From assembly GCA_030765065.1 (NCBI GenBank), contig CM060989.1:41593501-41657500 (forward strand): a DNA stretch of 64,000 nt, in the 5' to 3' direction. Source of the DNA: Deroplatys truncata (taxonomy: Eukaryota; Arthropoda; Insecta; Mantodea; Mantidae). The position numbers and the translations under genes were made by a program. This document shows, one piece after another, positions 57,323 to 64,000 of the stretch. The notes beneath the pieces are model-generated. The model was not told the DNA's origin and did no database searches. It saw only the letters and a program-made list of their open reading frames with translations. How positions within the stretch are numbered: the stretch's first letter is position 1; every line of letters starts with the position of its first letter.

Positions 57323-58905
57323 TGTGAACAGCATAACTCAGAAACGAACAGTCGGATAAACACCAAACTTGGTATTTAGGTTCAGTATCTTCCAGAGATG
57401 CGACACGAAGGTTTTCAAGAAAATCCCCCACCCCAGATTACCATTTACATGGAACATTTTTCGAAAATTTTAATTTCTCAAAAATGGCTCTAACGAATTT
57501 GATTAAAATATCATATGTTTAAAATATTTTGATGACAAATGAAATGTATATCTCGAATTTTCTGGAAATGTTTCCAAAAGTATTCTTCATTGTGAACGAC
57601 TTTTGCATAACTGGTAAACCATAAGAGATAGACAAAACCTTACTACATAAAAAATCTGATGTGTTACACTCACATGACTTTCTCTACTCTTGTACAATCT
57701 AATTTTACAAACGCCTATTCTCCATATGTTTTATGTTAATCGATATATCGAGATGTCAGTCTTATTGCTAATTTTCTTGTAGATGCAAGGGGAATATGGT
57801 AGCTTTTAAGCGATGGTCAAATATTTTAACGCTGGTTGCTATGCGGCGCATTCCATTCTCTTTGGAAGTCCAGGACATAAAAAAATGAATAACGAATTTG
57901 AGAAAAAGTATAAGTATTGGAAAATTTAAGGGAATAACAAGCAATATCTCGAAAACGGTACACTCAACAAAAGAAATGTATATGACATAAGTTGTGTATT
58001 TTAACGAGATCTACATTTTTTGTGTAGTAAACTTTTGTCTATCTCTTATGGTTTACCAGTTATGCAAAAGTCGTTCACAATGAAGAATACTTTTGGAGAC
58101 ATTCCCAGAAAATTCGAGATATACATTTCATTTCTCATGACATTATCTTAAACATATGATATTTTAATCAAAATCGTTAGAGCCACTTTTGCGAAAATTA
58201 AAATTTTCGAAAAATGTTCCATGTAAAGGGTAGTCTGGGGTGGGGTGATTTTCTTGAAAACCTTCGTGTCGCATCTCTGGAAGATACTGAACCTAAATAC
58301 CAAGTTTGGTGTTTATCCGACTGTTCGTTTTTGAGTTATGCTGTTCACAGACACACACACACAGACACAGACACAGACACACACACACACACACACACAG
58401 ACACACACACGGACATGTTTCCAAAAATGCTTTTTTTGGATTCAGGAGGTCTCAAAACATGTATTTCCGGTGAAATCTCGGTATCGAATTTTTGGGTGGA
58501 ATGCAATACTTCCCCTACTTACTATACGTAGTAGAGAAAGTAAAAATGTAGAGGCCGTTAAAATACATAATTTATGTCATATACATTTTTTGTTGTTGAG
58601 TGAACCATTTTCGAGATATTGTTTGTTATTCCCTTAAATTTCCAATACTTATACTTTTTCTCAAATGGGAATTCGTTATTCATTTTTTTATGTACTGGAC
58701 ATGTAAAGAGAATGGAATACTCCACATAGCAACCAGCTCTTAAAATATTTGACTATCGCTTAAAGCCTACCAATTCCCCTTGCATCTATAAGAAAATTAG
58801 CAATAAGATTAACATCTCGATTAACATGAAGCATATGGAGAACAAGCGTTTGTAAAAATAGTTTGTGCAAGAGTAGAGAAAGTCATGTGAGTGTAACACA
58901 TCAGA
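57142..58905 (-). mobile_element. HL repeat, complete host of a nested copy
   Basis: Runs from TTTTTACTTTCTCTACTACG (57142) to GTGTAACACATCAGA (58905). Its own length is 872 bp once the nested copy is removed. A TG tract of about 45 bp lies at 57276-57321. The break falls within CTACATAAAAAA|TGTAGA, which is uninterrupted in other copies (for example near 44094). Confidence 0.9.
57655..58546 (+). mobile_element. HL repeat, intact nested copy defining the ends
   Basis: 892 bp, from A|TCTGATGTGTTACACTCACA to AGTAGAGAAAGTAAAAA|T. Subterminal ACTTTCTCTACT lies 23 bp from the start and its inverse ends 5 bp before the terminal. Near the 3' end, CTACTTACTATACGTAGTAG can fold. A mixed CACACA/GACACA tract is at 58351-58410. 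No reading frame longer than ~105 codons; the longest is the repeat itself. Confidence 0.9.
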
Positions 58906-58909
58906 CTAC

Positions 58910-59555
58910 CTGTGACTACTCTTAACAATGACACGAGGTCTGTACAGTATAAAGAAGGTTTATTATATCGTATCTATGGTTACAATGGAGTTTTCGAACT
59001 ACAATATTTAAGAGCATCTTCTTCCAGTCAATAAAGGAGCATATATATCGCATAAAAACACAGCTCTTGAGACTTTTCCACGAAATATCTTGTATGACTG
59101 GCTTATTTTTTGTTCTTCTAGCTTCGTTGTTCAATTTACTTTACTCTCCGTCTTGTTCTGTTATCCTCTATTCTCCTATAGAATCCATTTCTCGATATGT
59201 TGCCGTATTCTAGTTTCCTGAAAGGCGCATTATAACGATATCAATATTTGTGCCCCTCCATGCATTGCCATGATTGAATTCTGCTTCAGCCATTAAATCG
59301 AAGTATGTCCGAATGTCTCCTTTTGTACTGCACGCTGCAAACCTTTTGTGATACACCTGCACTGTTTCATGAACTTGACGTCGAGGAGCTCTCTAACAAT
59401 GGAGTACTGCCACATGTCTTACGTCATCGTGAGGTCATAGGAAATGTAGATCACTTTTATGGTCGAGATTCGTTCACATGAAGCTCCGTCTATCAACATA
59501 CATTCTACGATTCATTTTATAAGCCGAGGAATTGCAACAAGATTTGCCCAACACG
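58910..59555. other. Unassigned
   Basis: No recognised gene or repeat on either strand. Confidence 0.35.
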
Positions 59556-59559
59556 TGTA

Positions 59560-59700
59560 TGTATTAGAATTAATTATTTTTCCACACAAGTCGTATGTAG
59601 AACAAGCTTGGAAAGAAATATTTAATGCCATAGCCGGGATTTGAACCACGGATCTCCCAGCTTCCGCTCTAACCAATTGAGCTACCGTGGCAACATGCCG
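59560..59700 (-). mobile_element. S2 SINE (tRNA-derived)
   Basis: Minus strand: GCCACGGTAGCTCAATTGG, TTAGAGC (box A) and GATCCGTGGTTCAAATCCCG (box B), followed by GCTATGGCATTAAATATTTC. The tRNA-like acceptor halves pair only partly. Confidence 0.8.
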
Positions 59701-59904
59701 GAACATCAGTCGTCGAGTCTACTTTTCATACCTTGGTCTACACGTGGCTTATGTGGAAAAATAATTAATTACATTGATTTACCTAATAGTTGGTTAGACT
59801 ATGAAGCCCGGGAATTAAAGCACTTATAACATTGTAAGTCGCCATTGAGGCATGCTTTCTTAAAATAATTTTAGATCTCCTTGTGGTTTACAGGGAAAAA
59901 TGCG

Positions 59905-60005
59905 AGTCAGTCGGTGAATTTAATGTCATACCGGATGGAAACTGTAAGATCCATGTTCAAATCCCGGCTAAGGCATTGAATTTTTCAGTCTATGATTCTA
60001 TCTCT
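59905..60005 (+). mobile_element. S2 SINE, degenerate
   Basis: CCATGTTCAAATCCCGGC (box B) then TAAGGCATTGAATTTTTCAG, as in the other S2 copies. Box A is decayed. Confidence 0.5.
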
Positions 60006-60215
60006 CCAAATGTCTATACTGAGTATTTTTATTCCCTAAACATGTGGACAATGCTCTAGTTCAATTTTAAAATCACACAGCTACGTAACGTGTGTATATT
60101 ATAATTTTTAACAAATTCAATGTTCAATGTTAGTATACAGTTTCAAGGCTTAGAAAGATTTATTGTTATGGATAAAAAATTTATATTTGAAAATGGGATC
60201 CAAATGATACCCTTA

Positions 60216-60261
60216 TTTTTACTTTCTTTACTATGTACTAGAGAAAGCATCTTTAGAAAAG

Positions 60262-60304
<43 letters not shown>

Positions 60305-60992
60305 TGTGTCTGCAAATGCATAACTCAAAAACTAAAAGTAGGTTAAATACCAAACTTGGTATTCAAGTTAAGCATCTTCCAAGGATGCGACACGAATATT
60401 TTCAAGAAACTTTTCCATCCCAAACCACCATTTACATGGAAAAAAGTTGGTTATTTTTTTATTTTCTCAAAAACGGTTCCAACGACTTTGATGAAAATAT
60501 CCACATGTTTAAGATATTTACATGGCAAAAAATGTATATATTGAATTTTGTGGAAATAGCCTGTGAAGTCCTTATTCTGAATGAATTTTTGTAACCTTTA
60601 AATTGTTAGAAATAACCAAGGACTACACAAAAATGTGGATTTTGTTAAATGAACAATGTAGGTATATCAAATAAAATTTTTTGCGACATTAACCATTTCC
60701 GAGATATTCTTTATTATTAGCCTGAACTGTCAAATACTTATACTTTTTCAACTTATTGTTCTCGTAGTGGTGCAAAGAAAACGAAATTTCATTATATGAC
60801 TTCTTCAAGGATTTGACTATCGCTTAAATCTATCGTATTCCCCTTTTCCCTTTACATCTATAAGGAAATATGTAATAAAACAAATTCTGCAAATGTTTGT
60901 CTAAATTAATATAAAGTAAATAGAGGAATATGCTTTTGTAAAAAAGGTTTGTTGAAGAGTGGGTAGAGAAACTCTTGTGAATGTAGCATATA
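60216..60992 (-). mobile_element. HL repeat with long TG tract
   Basis: Starts TTTTTACTTTCTTTACTATG. The terminal ~80 bp are partly deleted. A (TG) tract of about 40 bp lies at 60264-60303, and it ends GGGTAGAGAAACTCTTGTGA at the reversed 5' end. Confidence 0.8.
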
Positions 60993-60999
60993 ATTTTTT

Positions 61000-61226
61000 G
61001 CTATATCCTTGGAATACGCTAAGCTTAAATACCAAGTTTGGTGTTTAACTGGCTTTTCGTTTTTGAGTTATGCTGCTCACAGTCACCAACCCACTGAGTA
61101 TTTTATAAAAATGCTTCATTTTAGATTCAGGGAGTCTTAAAATATGTATTTCCATTGAAATCCTGATATCGAATTTTTGGATGGAGTGCATTGCTTTCTG
61201 TACTTAATTGGTAGAGACGATAAAAA
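61000..61226 (+). mobile_element. HL repeat, 3' part
   Basis: CTTAAATACCAAGTTTGGTG, TTTTTGAGTTATGCTGCTC, AGATTCAGGGAGTCTTAAAA and ATCGAATTTTTGGATGGAGT. It follows directly after the minus copy, again a reversed pair. Confidence 0.75.
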
Positions 61227-61229
61227 GCA

Positions 61230-62140
61230 CGACATTCAGATGTTTGTACTATCGTAGTGTATTCTCGTAGTAGGCACACCGAATAAACTAATAGGGAAGT
61301 CGTATCAAAATTCCTGTTGGAAATTCATGGTTTTTTTTCTCACTGGAATCCTTTTTTAATCTAATTTGCTTACTATTAAATAAGTGGCCAAATCAAAGTT
61401 CCTGCTATATCAGTGTATATTTCCCTCATTTTAGAGGAAAATATCATATTCTTGACCCCTCAATGGAGGGGTTACTTTGCAACCCTCTTCAAATCCCAGA
61501 GATTGCTGATTCAATTTTTAAAAGGACCACTAACATATCTATCTCGCCCCCTGCATATTCCACCCCTTACTTGAATTGGCAAACTCACGGATGGGCATTT
61601 ACAGGTTTGAAATTAATGGAAAAAGGCAATTTTCTCCTTCTGGCTTGCGGCTTGGATTCCCCCTTCCCCTGATATTGAGTTGCTTAGGTGATAGGAAGAA
61701 AAGCAGGGGAGGATTTTTCTCATTTCGTATCTTCACATCATCTAACCCACACCTCTACAATTTCATCTTCTCTTTCCAGGCACTTTTGCAGCAAAGTGCA
61801 CCATCTAGGGTCACGTGTAATGATAGGAAGCTATGTGCCTCTCTTTAAAAGCCCATTCACTCCTATTGATTGCAGTATTTAACTCCACAACTCGTTTACA
61901 ATCGCCACTCTGGGACACCTTCTCTAATGTTTGTATATGTTCCAGTTGCTGCAGCAATTATTGAGGAATGGGCTTCATCCTCGAGGTAATCGTAGCACCC
62001 AAATTGTTGTCGAGAAACAAACGGTAGTAATACAAATAATAATACACTTCAAATACACGTATAAAGCAGTTGTTACAACCAAACTAGACTATGTATCTAC
62101 CGTCTATGCTTCTGCATCTCCTACTGTGCTAAAATGCTTG
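61230..62140. other. Unassigned
   Basis: Several 60-90 codon plus-strand frames overlap here; none has a recognisable domain. Composition is moderately pyrimidine-rich. Confidence 0.35.
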
Positions 62141-62147
62141 AAAAAAA

Positions 62148-62904
62148 TCTGATGTGTTACACTCACATGACTTTCTCTACCCTTATACAAACTATTTTTA
62201 CAAACGCTTATTCTCCATATGCTTCATGTTAATGGAGATGTTAATCTTATTGCAAATTTGCTTGTAGATGCAAGGGGAATTGATACGACTTTAAGCGATG
62301 AGAAAAAGTGTAAGTATTGGAAAACTTAAGGGAATAACAGGCGATATCTCGAAAATGCTTCACTCAACAACAAAAATGTATATGAAATAAATTGTCTATT
62401 TTAACGCAATCTACATTTTTTGTATAGTAAAATTTTGTCTATCTCTTATGGTTTACCAGTTATGCAAAAGTCGTTTACAATGAAGAATACTTTTGGAGAC
62501 ATTCCCAGAAAATTCGAGATATACATTTCATTTGTCATGAAAATATCTTAAAAATATGATATTTTAATCCAAATCGTTAGAGCCATTTTTGAGAAAATTA
62601 ACATTTTCGAAAAATGTTCCATGTAAAGGGTAATCTGGGGTGGAGGGATTTTTTTGAAAACCTTCGTGTCGCATCTCTGGAAGATACTGAACCTAAATAC
62701 CAAGTTTGGTGTTTATCCAACTGTTCGTTTCTGAGTTATGCTGTTCACAGGCAGACACACACACACACAGACATGTTTCCAAAAATGCTATTTTTGGATT
62801 CGGGAGGCCTCAAAACATATATTTCCGGTGAAATCTCGGTATCGAATTTTTTAGTGGAATACAATACTTCCCCTACTTACTATACGTAATAGAGAAAGTA
62901 AAAA
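62148..62904 (+). mobile_element. HL repeat, both ends intact
   Basis: A|TCTGATGTGTTACACTCACA to GAGAAAGTAAAAA|T, 757 bp. It lacks the TCCAGGACATAAAAAA-type block of longer copies, so it is a deletion subtype. CACACACACACAG at 62756. Confidence 0.9.
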
Positions 62905-62944
62905 TGCCAAAACCAGCTAAGGTCTTGATTAATTTCAAATTAAT

Positions 62945-62994
<50 letters not shown>
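62945..62994 (+). repeat. AAT microsatellite
   Basis: About sixteen AAT units. A shorter one lies at 63270-63288. Confidence 0.95.
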
Positions 62995-63124
62995 GTGAAA
63001 CCTTAAGAAACCCATAACGTAGCACTGAAGTACTTGCGATTGCAGGTGGCCATTGAGATTGTCATCTCTAGTGAGATGCCTCGGGAAACAACTTGGGTCA
63101 ATTGGGGAATTCAATGCCCCACCG

Positions 63125-63240
63125 GCATGTTGTCACTGTAGCTCAATGGTTAGAGCAACCGCACGTGGAGTGGGAAAACAGTGTTCAGATCCCGGCTGTG
63201 ACATTAAATTTTCCAGTTGACTCTATATTAAAAATTTACG
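63125..63240 (+). mobile_element. S2 SINE (tRNA-derived)
   Basis: GTCACTGTAGCTCAATGG, TTAGAGC (box A), then TGTTCAGATCCCGGC (box B) and TGTGACATTAAATTTTCCAG. Followed ~50 bp later by an AAT tract. Confidence 0.7.
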
Positions 63241-63585
63241 AAGACCATAATTTGAAATTAATTATGTATAATAATAATAATAATAATCATAATCATGATA
63301 AAGTGAAATCATCTCCTTACCAACACTGCGAAACGATATTCCAAACCAAATTTGAAGTGCCGCATTGGGATCTTTCCAGAGTTTTTCTGCACCAATCAAT
63401 GCGTTGTTGTTTTTGATCGGGAGTCAGTTTAGTGGAACCTACGACAACAAATATTTCTCACGTTTAACTGTTGATGTAAAATGTTATGGATTTTACTCAT
63501 ACCAATGCCCAATATCGCCCAAATTAAATTCATAAGATGTCCGTCGATCTTCTTCAAGCACAACTCGAACAGCCGCAATATTTTC

Positions 63586-63941
63586 AAATTTTGTCTATCT
63601 CTTATGGTTTACCAGTTATGCAAAAGTCGTTCACAATGAAGAATACTTTGGAGACATTCCCAGAAAATTCAAGATATACATTTTATTTGTCATGACAATA
63701 TCTTAAATATATGATATTTTAATCAAAATCGTTAGAGCCATTTTTGAGAAACTTAAAATTTTCGAAAAATGTTCCATGTAAAGGGTAATCTGGGGCGGGG
63801 GGATTTTCTTGAAAACCTTCGTGTCGCATCTCTGGAAGATACTGAACCTAAATACCAAGTTTGGTGTTTATCCGACTGTTCGTTTCAGAGTTATGCTGTT
63901 CACAGACACAGACACACACACGGACATGTTTCCAAAAATGC
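63586..63941 (+). mobile_element. HL repeat, truncated at both ends
   Basis: Runs from TTTTGTCTATCTCTTATGG through GGGTAATCTGGGGCGGGG to CACACACGGACATGTTTCC, then breaks off at AAAAATGC. The sequence is close to the 57-62 kb copies. Confidence 0.85.
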
Positions 63942-64000
63942 GTCCTTCACAAAATTCACCACTAAGAAAAAACCGATCTCTTTTGAATTCGCTCTATCAG

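Noticed and set aside
58214..58531. A ~105-codon frame repeated at 38704, 57249 (minus) and 62614
   Set aside because: It recurs only because it lies in the HL repeat; it crosses the CA tract, differs by frameshifts between copies and has no protein-like features.
57655..58546. Autonomous Helitron with Rep/helicase
   Set aside because: No copy in the window exceeds about 0.9 kb and no Rep or helicase motif is readable in any frame.
59630..59700. tRNA gene candidates at 27133, 42055, 59630 and 63125
   Set aside because: Boxes A and B are good, but acceptor stems do not pair properly and shared SINE tails follow.

Overview
This is a eukaryotic, intron- and repeat-dominated window, most likely from a large, transposon-rich insect genome. 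The reasons are AT-rich non-coding sequence, no long open frames, tRNA-derived SINEs, Tc1/mariner, LINE and Ty3/gypsy-type remains typical of insects, and AAT and CA microsatellites. I cannot name the species. Only one stretch looks like a host exon: a FLYWCH-like zinc-finger segment on the minus strand at 2082-2380 with a good splice donor. A CpG-rich stretch at 36580-37170 is the best candidate for a host promoter.

The dominant component is one dispersed family, called HL (Helitron-like) here, with about 25 full or partial copies on both strands. Copies start TCTGATGTGTTACACTCACA and end in a small hairpin followed by AGAAAGTAAAAA. They share an inverted 12-mer near both ends (ACTTTCTCTACT), carry a CA/TG microsatellite in the middle and mostly sit between A and T without a target duplication. 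A copy nested cleanly inside another copy (57655-58546 within 57142-58905) fixes the ends. At 2641-3945 the last ~112 bp of the family have been amplified into a 12-unit tandem array, which looks like a satellite being born from a transposon end.

Layout: 0.5-5.4 kb, HL copies, FLYWCH exon and HL-end array; 7.4-8.8 kb, mariner tail, broken LINE reverse transcriptase and two 5S rRNA-like segments; 9.8-12.8 kb, HL copy, nearly complete broken mariner-superfamily transposase, LINE RNase H; 13-19 kb, mostly unassigned with HL, SINE and mariner fragments; 20.1-21.3 kb, solo LTR, SINE and AAT tracts; 22.7-28.7 kb, mariner nested in a SINE, an HL copy split by a SINE and a piggyBac-type MITE, and two SINEs tail to tail; 28.7-36 kb, HL copies, SINE, transposase scraps, GC-rich island, LINE tail and a mariner-superfamily MITE; 36.6-41.2 kb, CpG-rich stretch then a cluster of inverted repeats holding a DD41D mariner; 42-47.9 kb, nested HL copies, SINEs, LINE tail, second solo LTR; 49-64 kb, nested HL copies, SINEs and a LINE tail.

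No operon-like or cooperating gene set is present. Everything recognisable apart from the FLYWCH segment is mobile-element sequence, mostly broken, and nested insertions give relative ages.
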